From contig NC_009792.1 of assembly GCF_000018045.1 (NCBI RefSeq), positions 2,914,001 through 2,978,000 on the forward strand: a stretch of DNA of 64,000 nt. The letters are read 5' to 3'. Source of the DNA: Citrobacter koseri ATCC BAA-895. GTDB taxonomy: Bacteria; Pseudomonadota; Gammaproteobacteria; Enterobacterales; Enterobacteriaceae. A model generated the notes under the pieces. The model worked only from the letters and a program-made list of their open reading frames with translations, made no database searches and had not been told where the DNA came from. Below, piece by piece: positions 57,101 through 64,000 of the stretch; the first letter of the stretch is position 1, and every line of letters begins with the position of its first letter. The position numbers and the translations under genes are program-made.

Positions 57101-58522
57101 TTACTGCATCAGCAGATAGATGGTGCTATCGCCGCGCTGAATATTCAGCGCCAGAACAGAAGGTTTGCTGTCGAGGATTTTACGCAGCTCAGCGATGTTC
57201 TTAATCGCCTGCTGGTTGGCCCCCACAATCACATCCCCTTTCTTCAGGCCAATCTGCGCAGCCGGCGTATTCGGCTTCACGTTGCTGACAACAACGCCTT
57301 TATCCTGGCCTTTGTTGCTCATTTCCGCGCCTTCAATACCATTGAAGATGGAGCTGGAATCAACCTGATTCTGGCTGCTCTGTTGCAGTTCCAGGTTGAC
57401 AGTCACCGGCTTGCCATCACGCAGCAGACCAAGGCTGATTTTGCTGCCTACCGGCATCGTACCCACCTGGGCGCGCAGCGCGGCAAAGCTGCTGATCGGC
57501 TTACCGTTCAGGGACGTGATCACATCCCCGGCTTTAATACCGGCTTTCGCCGCAGAAGAGTTCGCCATCACCTGGCTGACAAACGCGCCGCGCTGGGCAT
57601 CAACTTTCATCGCCTTCGCCAGTTCAGAGTTTAGCTCCGTCCCCATGATACCCAACTCACCGCGTTTAACCTGGCCATACTCCACCATCTGGGAGGTCAG
57701 GTTTTTCACCATGTTGCTGGGGATAGCAAAACCAATACCGATGTTGCCGCCGTCCGGCGCAAGAATCGCGGTGTTAATCCCGATCAGCTCGCCGTTCAGG
57801 TTCACCAGCGCGCCACCGGAGTTACCACGGTTGATGGCGGCATCCGTCTGGATAAAGTTTTCGTAGTTTTCCGCGTTCAGACCGCTACGACCCAGTGCGG
57901 AGACGATACCGGAAGTCACCGTTTCGCCCAGACCAAACGGGTTGCCGATAGCGACGGTATAATCCCCCACGCGCAGCGCGTCGGAATCCGCCAGCTTAAT
58001 GGCCGTCAGATTTTTCGGGTCCTGAATTTGAACCAGCGCGATATCAGAGCGCGGATCTTTACCGACGACCTTAGCGTCAAATTTACGGCCATCGCTCAGT
58101 TGAACTTTGATGACCGTCGCGTTATCCACCACATGGTTGTTGGTGACGACATAACCTTTTGCGGCATCAATAATGACGCCGGAGCCCAGCGCCATAAATT
58201 TCTGTTGCTGACCGCCGCCCTGACCCCCGCCCTGGCAGAACGGAGAACTCTGGAACGGCGAACCGTCCTGGCAGAATGGCGAATCATCGCCAAAGAACTG
58301 CTGGAAATTACGCGGCATACGCGGCGTGTTGACGGTTGTGCTACCTTCCACGTTGATACTCACCACCGATGGCATCACTTTTTCGAGCATCGGTGCCAGA
58401 CTTGGCATCTGCTGGGCAGTCGTTGCCGAAGACGCCGTCTCAGCCGCCGTTGCAGACAGGGGGGACAGCGCCAAACCTAAACTCAGAGCCAGTGCACTCA
58501 TTGCTAATGTGGTTTTTTTCAT
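57101..58522 (-). CDS. degP: Periplasmic serine protease/chaperone DegP (HtrA)
   Basis: Degrades or refolds damaged periplasmic proteins and is required for growth at high temperature. 473 residues: signal peptide to about 26 (LSATAAET), protease domain with His in TNNHVVDN, Asp in RSDIALVQ and the nucleophile in GNSGGAL, then two PDZ domains. The LA loop has two Cys (SPFCQDGS, SPFCQGGG). ATG at 58522 fits family starts; a further ATG at 58531 would add three residues. Controlled by a clear sigma-E promoter upstream. Confidence 0.98.
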   Translation of the reverse strand: MKKTTLAMSALALSLGLALSPLSATAAETASSATTAQQMPSLAPMLEKVMPSVVSINVEGSTTVNTPRMPRNFQQFFGDDSPFCQDGSPFQSSPFCQGGGQGGGQQQKFMALGSGVIIDAAKGYVVTNNHVVDNATVIKVQLSDGRKFDAKVVGKDPRSDIALVQIQDPKNLTAIKLADSDALRVGDYTVAIGNPFGLGETVTSGIVSALGRSGLNAENYENFIQTDAAINRGNSGGALVNLNGELIGINTAILAPDGGNIGIGFAIPSNMVKNLTSQMVEYGQVKRGELGIMGTELNSELAKAMKVDAQRGAFVSQVMANSSAAKAGIKAGDVITSLNGKPISSFAALRAQVGTMPVGSKISLGLLRDGKPVTVNLELQQSSQNQVDSSSIFNGIEGAEMSNKGQDKGVVVSNVKPNTPAAQIGLKKGDVIVGANQQAIKNIAELRKILDSKPSVLALNIQRGDSTIYLLMQ

Positions 58523-58567
58523 GTGTTTCAATCTCGATTAACAGATAACGCAAAATTGCTGTGTACG

Positions 58568-58595
58568 TCAGATTCGTTTTATAGCGCGAAGTTCC
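58568..58595 (-). promoter_or_regulatory. Sigma-E promoter of degP
   Basis: GGAACTT (58589-58595) and TCTGA (58568-58572) on the minus strand are separated by 16 bases, matching the sigma-E consensus, 46 bases before the degP start codon. The context GCTATAAAACGAATCTGA is nearly the E. coli degP promoter. Confidence 0.93.
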
Positions 58596-58654
58596 AGAAT
58601 AAAGTTTCTGGAAAAAGTAAAAATTTATTGTCCATCTTTACAAAAGCGTATTTA

Positions 58655-60169
58655 TTATTCAACCGCCATCAGACGCCGGTATTCATCCCAGGCGTACAGA
58701 TCCGTCATCCCACTGATATAATCCTGGATCAAACGGCAGCGATAATAATATTCCAGCGTGGGATACTCCGGCGCCTCCGGCGATAATTTACTGACGGCCT
58801 CCACGTAAGCCAGGCGATGGCGCGTAGAGAGCTTCTGGAATAAACGAGATTCTATTGGAAAACGCTTCACCCGCTCTTTTTCAACCAGTTCCCTGAAATC
58901 TACCAGGGACATACGTAATAACGGTTGATAAATTTCTAATAACCCGCTGATGACGCGGTAGCCCTGTAATTCCAGTTGTTCAACATCCGGGTGGCTAAAC
59001 ACATGTTTTATCGCCACATTTTTATATAACTCAAGCAACTGGCTGAAGCTGCTGGCGTCTTCCAGCAGCGCATGATTGAAACTGCCGTCAAAGATTTGCG
59101 GCAGGTTATCAATAAAACGCTGAGCCGCGTAGGGCACCAGTTTATTTAGCGTATTCACGCGCAAATACATAAAGAACTGATCTTCCGTACTGCGACTTAG
59201 CGAATTTGAACGAGACTTTTCCCAGGCATTCTCAACAACCTGAGTAAACAGCGATCCTTTTTCATGGTGGCCCCATGCTTCGTAAAGATGGTGATATAAC
59301 TGCTCAACGCTGAAGATTCTTTTCTCGACGGCATCTTCCAGATCGGCCACGCAATAAGAGATATCATCGGCGGCCTCCATAATCCATGTTAATGGGAAGC
59401 GGCTGTAAGGCGCTAACGCAAGTTCTTTACGTAACCTCTCAATATACGGCGCTTCAGAGAGATAATACCCCGGCTTTTTCATTAAATAACGGTGCGTCGC
59501 GGGCGTTTCTCCTCGCCACCATGCCGGGCGAGTGTATTTTAAAATGCCGCCCACCTGCGCCCAGGTCAGATTCATGCGCATTAATGTATGCACCAGGCGG
59601 ATGCCCTGCGCGTTGCCCTCGAAATGACATAAATCCTGACGCACCTTGCGACGAATATCATTCAAAGACTCCTCGCCTTCACGCAGACGCAGCGCCGCCA
59701 CCGCGCAGCGATCGTCGCTAAGCGGCTGGCTTTCCGCATCCGCCGGGTGCAGGCGCTGGCGAAACCAGTCATTGATCGCCGCCTCGCCGAAATGACCAAA
59801 CGGCGGATTGCCAATGTCATGCATCAGGCAGGACATTTCCACAATGCTCTCAAAGGGGCCGGTCAGTTCATCCAGACCGTATTGTTCCAGCAGCTTTAAC
59901 TCTTTTAACCGGCTCAGGATCTCTTTCGCGATATAACGTCCGACCTGCTGCACCTCCATAGAATGCGTCAACCGCGTCCGAACGGCGGCGTTACGCTCCA
60001 GTGGAAAGACCTGCGTTTTTTGCTGAAGCCGACGGATCGCCGGGGAATTGATGATGCGTCCACGATCGCTTTCAAAGATCCGCAGGATCTCATGTTCGGT
60101 CTTCACACCCTGCGGTGAACGATAACGACGATGCCAGTTAATTTTATTTCGGAAATCGATCTGTGCCAT
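58655..60169 (-). CDS. dgt: dGTP triphosphohydrolase
   Basis: HD-domain enzyme that hydrolyses dGTP to deoxyguanosine and triphosphate, affecting dNTP balance and phage infection. 504 residues, one fewer than E. coli. The HD motif is CLMHDIGNPPFGHFGE (about 115-130), with an upstream metal His in TRLTHSMEV. It is divergent from mtn and lies upstream of degP on the same strand, with its own gap of 132 bases. Confidence 0.97.
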   Translation of the reverse strand: MAQIDFRNKINWHRRYRSPQGVKTEHEILRIFESDRGRIINSPAIRRLQQKTQVFPLERNAAVRTRLTHSMEVQQVGRYIAKEILSRLKELKLLEQYGLDELTGPFESIVEMSCLMHDIGNPPFGHFGEAAINDWFRQRLHPADAESQPLSDDRCAVAALRLREGEESLNDIRRKVRQDLCHFEGNAQGIRLVHTLMRMNLTWAQVGGILKYTRPAWWRGETPATHRYLMKKPGYYLSEAPYIERLRKELALAPYSRFPLTWIMEAADDISYCVADLEDAVEKRIFSVEQLYHHLYEAWGHHEKGSLFTQVVENAWEKSRSNSLSRSTEDQFFMYLRVNTLNKLVPYAAQRFIDNLPQIFDGSFNHALLEDASSFSQLLELYKNVAIKHVFSHPDVEQLELQGYRVISGLLEIYQPLLRMSLVDFRELVEKERVKRFPIESRLFQKLSTRHRLAYVEAVSKLSPEAPEYPTLEYYYRCRLIQDYISGMTDLYAWDEYRRLMAVE

Positions 60170-60252
60170 GTCCTCTCCCGCCTGAGAAATGCGCTTCCCC
60201 TTAAGCGCATGATAGACTATGCCCTCAAATCTGGCTTATCGCGAGTAAATCT

Positions 60253-60951
60253 ATGAAAATCGGCATCATTGGTGCAATGGAAGAAGAAGTTACGCTGCTG
60301 CGTGACAAAATCGAAAACCGTCAGACGATCACCCTGGGCGGTTGTGAAATTTACACCGGCCAACTGAACGGGACCGAGATTGCGCTGCTGAAATCCGGCA
60401 TCGGTAAAGTCGCGGCGGCGCTGGGCGCAACGTTGCTGCTGGAACGTTGCAAGCCGGATGTCATTATTAATACCGGTTCCGCTGGCGGTCTGGCCCCGAC
60501 GCTGACAGTCGGCGATATCGTCGTTTCCGATGAAGCGCGTTATCACGATGCCGACGTTACCGCGTTTGGTTATGAATTTGGTCAGCTCCCTGGCTGCCCG
60601 GCAGGTTTTAAAGCCGACGATGCGCTGATCGCAGCGGCGGAATCCTGCATCGCAAAACTCAACCTGAATGCGGTTCGCGGACTGATCGTCAGCGGCGACG
60701 CTTTCATTAACGGTTCCGTGGGCCTGGCGAAAATCCGCCACAATTTCCCGCAGGCGATTGCCGTAGAAATGGAAGCGACCGCGATCGCGCATGTCTGCCA
60801 TAACTTCAACGTGCCTTTCGTGGTGGTTCGCGCCATCTCTGATGTGGCCGATCAGCAATCCCACCTCAGCTTTGACGAATTCCTGGCCGTAGCCGCGAAG
60901 CAGTCCAGTCTGATGGTTGAAACGCTGGTGCAGAAACTGGCGCATGGCTAA
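60253..60951 (+). CDS. mtn: 5'-methylthioadenosine/S-adenosylhomocysteine nucleosidase
   Basis: Cleaves MTA, SAH and 5'-deoxyadenosine; its product S-ribosylhomocysteine is the substrate of LuxS for AI-2. 232 residues as in E. coli. Catalytic Glu12 (IGAMEEE), Glu174 in VEMEATA and Asp197 in ISDVAD are present. Its end overlaps the btuF start by 8 bases. Confidence 0.98.
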   Translation: MKIGIIGAMEEEVTLLRDKIENRQTITLGGCEIYTGQLNGTEIALLKSGIGKVAAALGATLLLERCKPDVIINTGSAGGLAPTLTVGDIVVSDEARYHDADVTAFGYEFGQLPGCPAGFKADDALIAAAESCIAKLNLNAVRGLIVSGDAFINGSVGLAKIRHNFPQAIAVEMEATAIAHVCHNFNVPFVVVRAISDVADQQSHLSFDEFLAVAAKQSSLMVETLVQKLAHG

Positions 60952-61744
60952 ATTATTCTCCAGGGCGCTGGCCGCCCTGCTTTTAGCCCTTCCGCTGTGG
61001 CTTTGCGCCGCACCGCGCGTCGTTTCCCTCTCCCCTTCCAACACCGAACTTGCCTTTGCCGCAGGGATCACGCCCGTTGGCGTCAGCAGTTATTCCGACT
61101 ATCCCCCGCAAGCGAAAAACATCGAAGAAGTCTCCACCTGGCAAGGGATGAATCTGGAACGTATTGTGGCGCTCAAACCCGACCTGGTCATCGCCTGGCG
61201 AGGGGGCAATGCTGAACGGCAGGTTAACCAGCTGGCGTCCCTGGGCATTAAAATCATGTGGGTGGATGCTGTAACCATTGAGCAGGTCGCCGACGCACTG
61301 CGCCAGCTTGCCGCATGGAGTCCTGAGCCAGAAAAAGCCAGACGCGCGGCGCAAACGCTGCTGGACGAGTATGCCGCGCTAAAGTCGCAGTACGCTGATA
61401 AACCGAAAAAACGCGTTTTTCTCCAGTTTGGCGCGAATCCGTTATTCACCAGCGGAAAAGGCTCCATCCAGCACCAGGTTCTTGAGGTCTGCGGCGGAGA
61501 AAATATTTTTGCGGGCAGTCGCGTCCCCTGGCCGCAGGTCAGCCGCGAGCAGGTGCTGGCCCGACATCCGCAGGCGATTGTCGTTACCGGCGATGCGGGC
61601 GAAATTCCTAAAATCGAACAATACTGGCAAAACCAGCTAAAAATCCCGGTTATACCGCTGAATGGTGACTGGTTTGAACGCGCGAGCCCGCGTATCATCC
61701 TCGCCGCAAAACAACTCTGTAATGCGCTTTCACAAGTAGAATAG
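60944..61744 (+). CDS. btuF: Vitamin B12-binding periplasmic protein BtuF
   Basis: Delivers cobalamin to the BtuCD importer. 266 residues with a signal peptide (MAKLFSRALAALLLALPLWL) cleaved before APRVVSLSP. Helical-backbone class III binding protein with the conserved AAGITPVGVSSYSDYPP. The start ATG at 60944 overlaps mtn, suggesting coupled translation; btuC and btuD are elsewhere. Confidence 0.97.
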   Translation: MAKLFSRALAALLLALPLWLCAAPRVVSLSPSNTELAFAAGITPVGVSSYSDYPPQAKNIEEVSTWQGMNLERIVALKPDLVIAWRGGNAERQVNQLASLGIKIMWVDAVTIEQVADALRQLAAWSPEPEKARRAAQTLLDEYAALKSQYADKPKKRVFLQFGANPLFTSGKGSIQHQVLEVCGGENIFAGSRVPWPQVSREQVLARHPQAIVVTGDAGEIPKIEQYWQNQLKIPVIPLNGDWFERASPRIILAAKQLCNALSQVE

Positions 61745-61780
61745 AACCTGCGCAGTCAGGTTCTCAGTGGGGATTCGATA

Positions 61781-62404
61781 ATGCTCGTCTATTGGCTGGA
61801 TATTGTAGGCACAGCTGTCTTTGCTATCTCTGGCGTATTGCTGGCCGGAAAGTTGCGTATGGACCCGTTTGGCGTACTGGTGTTGGGCGTCGTGACCGCA
61901 GTGGGCGGCGGGACGATCCGCGATATGGCGCTGGATAACGGGCCCGTCTTTTGGGTCAAAGATCCGACCGACCTGGTAGTGGCGATGGTCACCAGCATGC
62001 TCACCATTTTGCTGGTGCGCCAGCCGAGACGATTGCCTAAATGGATGCTTCCCGTGCTGGATGCCGTCGGCCTCGCGGTGTTCGTCGGTATCGGCGTCAA
62101 TAAGGCGTTCCTTGCTGAAACAGGCCCGCTGGTCGCCATCTGTATGGGCGTGATTACCGGCGTCGGCGGCGGGATTATCCGCGACGTGCTGGCGCGTGAA
62201 GTGCCGATGATCTTGCGCACGGAGATTTATGCCACGGCCTGTATTATCGGCGGCATCGTGCATGCGACGGCGTTTTATACCTTTTCCGTGCCGCTGGAAA
62301 GCGCCAGTATGATGGGGATGGTTGTGACGTTAATGATTCGTCTGGCCGCAATTCGTTGGCATTTAAAATTACCGACGTTTGCTCTGGATGAGAACGGGCG
62401 TTGA
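61781..62404 (+). CDS. yadS: Inner membrane protein YadS (UPF0126/TRIC family)
   Basis: 207 residues with about seven membrane segments in two repeated halves, each with a glycine-rich kink motif (GVVTAVGGGTIRD and GVITGVGGGIIRD). The fold is that of prokaryotic TRIC channels, so cation conduction is possible; the substrate of YadS itself is not established. It lies 36 bases after btuF. Confidence 0.92.
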   Translation: MLVYWLDIVGTAVFAISGVLLAGKLRMDPFGVLVLGVVTAVGGGTIRDMALDNGPVFWVKDPTDLVVAMVTSMLTILLVRQPRRLPKWMLPVLDAVGLAVFVGIGVNKAFLAETGPLVAICMGVITGVGGGIIRDVLAREVPMILRTEIYATACIIGGIVHATAFYTFSVPLESASMMGMVVTLMIRLAAIRWHLKLPTFALDENGR

Positions 62405-62410
62405 TTTCAC

Positions 62411-62505
62411 TGCCCGATGGCGCTGACGCTTATCGGGCCTACATTCAGGAACGCAGCAACACGCACCGTAGGCCGGATAAGACGCCCTGCGTCGCCATCC
62501 GGCAA
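62411..62505. repeat. BIME between yadS and erpA
   Basis: GCCCGATGGCGCTGACGCTT-ATCGGGCCTAC and GTAGGCCGGATAAGACGC-GCGTCGCCATCCGGC, two facing REP units between convergent genes. Confidence 0.85.
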
Positions 62506-62509
62506 TACA

Positions 62510-62854
62510 TCAGATACTAAAGGACGAACCACACCCGCAGGTGCTTTTCGCATTCGGGTTGGTGACCACAAAGCGGGAACCTTCCAGACCTTCGGTGTAA
62601 TCGACAGCGCCGCCTACCAGATATTGCAAGCTCATCGGGTCAACCACCAGGCCAACACCCTGCTTCTCGATGGTCATATCACCTTCGTTCACCTGATCAT
62701 CAAAGGTAAAACCGTACTGGAAACCGCTGCAACCACCGCCGGTGATATACACGCGCAGTTTCAGATTCGGGTTATCTTCGTCAGCGATCAGGCTTTTTAC
62801 TTTCTTGGCTGCTGCTTCAGTAAATTGCAGTGGCAGCGCTACGTCATCACTCAT
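62510..62854 (-). CDS. erpA: Iron-sulfur cluster carrier ErpA
   Basis: A-type Fe-S carrier that delivers clusters to IspG/IspH and respiratory enzymes; essential under aerobic conditions in E. coli. 114 residues from ATG 62854. The three cluster cysteines are in GGGCSGFQ (Cys42) and STCGCGSS (Cys106, Cys108). It lies 80 bases downstream of clcA on the same strand. Confidence 0.97.
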   Translation of the reverse strand: MSDDVALPLQFTEAAAKKVKSLIADEDNPNLKLRVYITGGGCSGFQYGFTFDDQVNEGDMTIEKQGVGLVVDPMSLQYLVGGAVDYTEGLEGSRFVVTNPNAKSTCGCGSSFSI

Positions 62855-62934
62855 TTTTTGCTCCAAACGACATTGGCAATTGGGCAAATTATAACCCAAT
62901 CGTTATGGCATTATCTAATACCCTGGTATTTCAT

Positions 62935-63999
62935 TCAAGTATTCTCACCAGCGACCGACCGCTGGCTTTTTGCCGCCTGCTCCGCATCCTGTTTCGCCAG
63001 CGTGCGCGCAAGGATGGTGGAGTATAGCGGTTTTCCGCCCATAAATTGTGCTAATAGTGTTGCGCCAAGACAGGTAATAATCATTGGCAAAATGAGCTGA
63101 TAGTTATCGGTCATCTCCAGCACTAACACGATTCCCGTTAAAGGCGCACGCACCGACGCCGCCAGCAACGCGCCCATTCCGGCAATCGCGAATGTTCCGG
63201 CTTCCAGATGGTACTGCGGAAAACACGCCGCAGCCGCCATACCAAATGCGGTGCCGAGCAACGTCCCCAGCGCCAGCATTGGCGCAAAAATTCCGCCCGG
63301 CGCGCCGGATGAGAAACAAAGCAGCGTGGTAAGGACGCGGGCGATAAAAATAAACAGCAGCAGGCCTACGCTGTAATTCCCCGCCGCCGCAATGGGGATC
63401 AAATTAAATCCACCGCCCGCCGCTTCCGGCTCAATTAAGCCGAGAATACCGCACAGGCCGCCGATCGCGCCGCCCATCAGAACCCACTTTTTGATTTCGC
63501 CGCCGTGAAAACGCTGGAACATATCCTGAGTGCGCAATACCAGGTGATTGAACAGCGGCCCGACGCAGCCAAAAATCATGCCGAGGATTAAATATAACCA
63601 TAGCGTATTAACCGGTGCGTTTGAGAGCTTCCCGACCTCAATAATCGGCGCTTCACCGTTAAAAATACGAAACACAATGCTCGACATGATCACGCCCGTA
63701 AACACGGCTTTGATCGAAATTAAATTGTAGCGAAACTGCGGGCGCATCTCTTCGATGATAAATAAGATCCCCGCCAGCGGCGCGTTAAAGGCTGCCGATA
63801 ACCCTGCGGCCGCGCCGGTTGCCAGTAAGGTGTGACGCGCCTCGGCGCTACGCATACGGAAGAGATCCAGCACCATCCGCCCGATATTGCCCCCGATTTG
63901 TACCGTCGGCCCTTCCCGCCCCAGCACCATGCCAGCGCCCAGCGTTCCCATACCGCCCACAAATTTCACCGGCAGCACGCGCCACCAGCGAACAGGACG
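62935..63999 (-). CDS. clcA: H+/Cl- exchange transporter ClcA, 5' end outside window
   Basis: Proton-coupled chloride antiporter that supports extreme acid resistance. The visible C-terminal part (about 354 residues of about 473) includes GREGPTVQIGG with the gating Glu148, the proton Glu203 in FIIEEM, the filter segment GIFAPML and the Cl- coordinating Tyr in KPLYST. Frame stays open to the window edge, so the start lies beyond base 64000. Confidence 0.96.
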   Translation of the reverse strand, partial: RPVRWWRVLPVKFVGGMGTLGAGMVLGREGPTVQIGGNIGRMVLDLFRMRSAEARHTLLATGAAAGLSAAFNAPLAGILFIIEEMRPQFRYNLISIKAVFTGVIMSSIVFRIFNGEAPIIEVGKLSNAPVNTLWLYLILGMIFGCVGPLFNHLVLRTQDMFQRFHGGEIKKWVLMGGAIGGLCGILGLIEPEAAGGGFNLIPIAAAGNYSVGLLLFIFIARVLTTLLCFSSGAPGGIFAPMLALGTLLGTAFGMAAAACFPQYHLEAGTFAIAGMGALLAASVRAPLTGIVLVLEMTDNYQLILPMIITCLGATLLAQFMGGKPLYSTILARTLAKQDAEQAAKSQRSVAGENT

Positions 64000-64000
64000 C

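Overview
The window is enterobacterial chromosome of the Salmonella/Citrobacter type. Almost every protein has the length and motifs of its Escherichia coli counterpart, with diverged positions scattered along them. Several details fit the Salmonella-Citrobacter side: the 207-residue DsbA, the Asp-rich surface loop of BamA, YshB, and no yihF or yaeF beside dsbA and nlpE. I cannot fix the species. The 23S gene has no intervening sequence at helix 25 or 45, which argues mildly against a typical S. enterica operon. I see no prophage, insertion sequence, CRISPR array, toxin-antitoxin pair or defence island.

Layout. (1) 1-12340 corresponds to the E. coli 87-min region: glnG (cut by the window edge), yshB, hemN, a possible unannotated 57-residue ORF, yihI, the sRNA csrC, engB, the sRNA spf (Spot 42), polA, yihG, dsbA, srkA, yihD, mobA and mobB. 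(2) 12305-17831 is a complete minus-strand rRNA operon: P1/P2 promoters, 16S, tRNA-Ile, an 84-nt palindrome, tRNA-Ala, 23S, 5S and terminator. (3) 17881-64000 corresponds to the E. coli 4-5 min region: gmhB, metNIQ, rcsF, trmO, proS, nlpE, arfB, yaeQ, yaeP, rof, tilS, yaeR, ldcC, then the envelope/lipid A/replication cluster (uppS-cdsA-rseP-bamA-skp-lpxD-fabZ-lpxA-lpxB-rnhB-dnaE-accA), dxr, frr, pyrH, tsf, rpsB, map, glnD, dapD, yaeH, cdaR, degP, dgt, mtn, btuF, yadS, erpA and clcA (cut by the window edge).

The main oddity is the join between parts 1 and 3. In E. coli, mobB lies downstream of rrnA and gmhB lies upstream of rrnH, far apart on the map. Here one rRNA operon carries both flanks: 5' side of rrnH type (gmhB) and 3' side of rrnA type (mobB, with no tRNA-Asp after 5S). 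This is the signature of recombination between rRNA operons, a lineage-specific rearrangement, or an assembly error at a repeat.

Functionally, the minus-strand block 31782-45483 makes the outer membrane: undecaprenyl diphosphate, CDP-diacylglycerol, the sigma-E activating protease, the barrel assembly machine, its periplasmic chaperone, and lipid A, fatty acid and malonyl-CoA enzymes. DegP, under a clear sigma-E promoter, DsbA, NlpE and RcsF add envelope folding and stress sensing. rpsB-tsf-pyrH-frr, map and the rRNA operon serve translation. glnG and glnD are two parts of the nitrogen control cascade. Noncoding DNA is mostly REP/BIME palindromes plus four copies of a second repeat family. 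No new multi-gene system is apparent. The best leads are the hybrid rRNA junction, the small ORF before hemN, the palindrome between the two tRNAs, and the repeat family.
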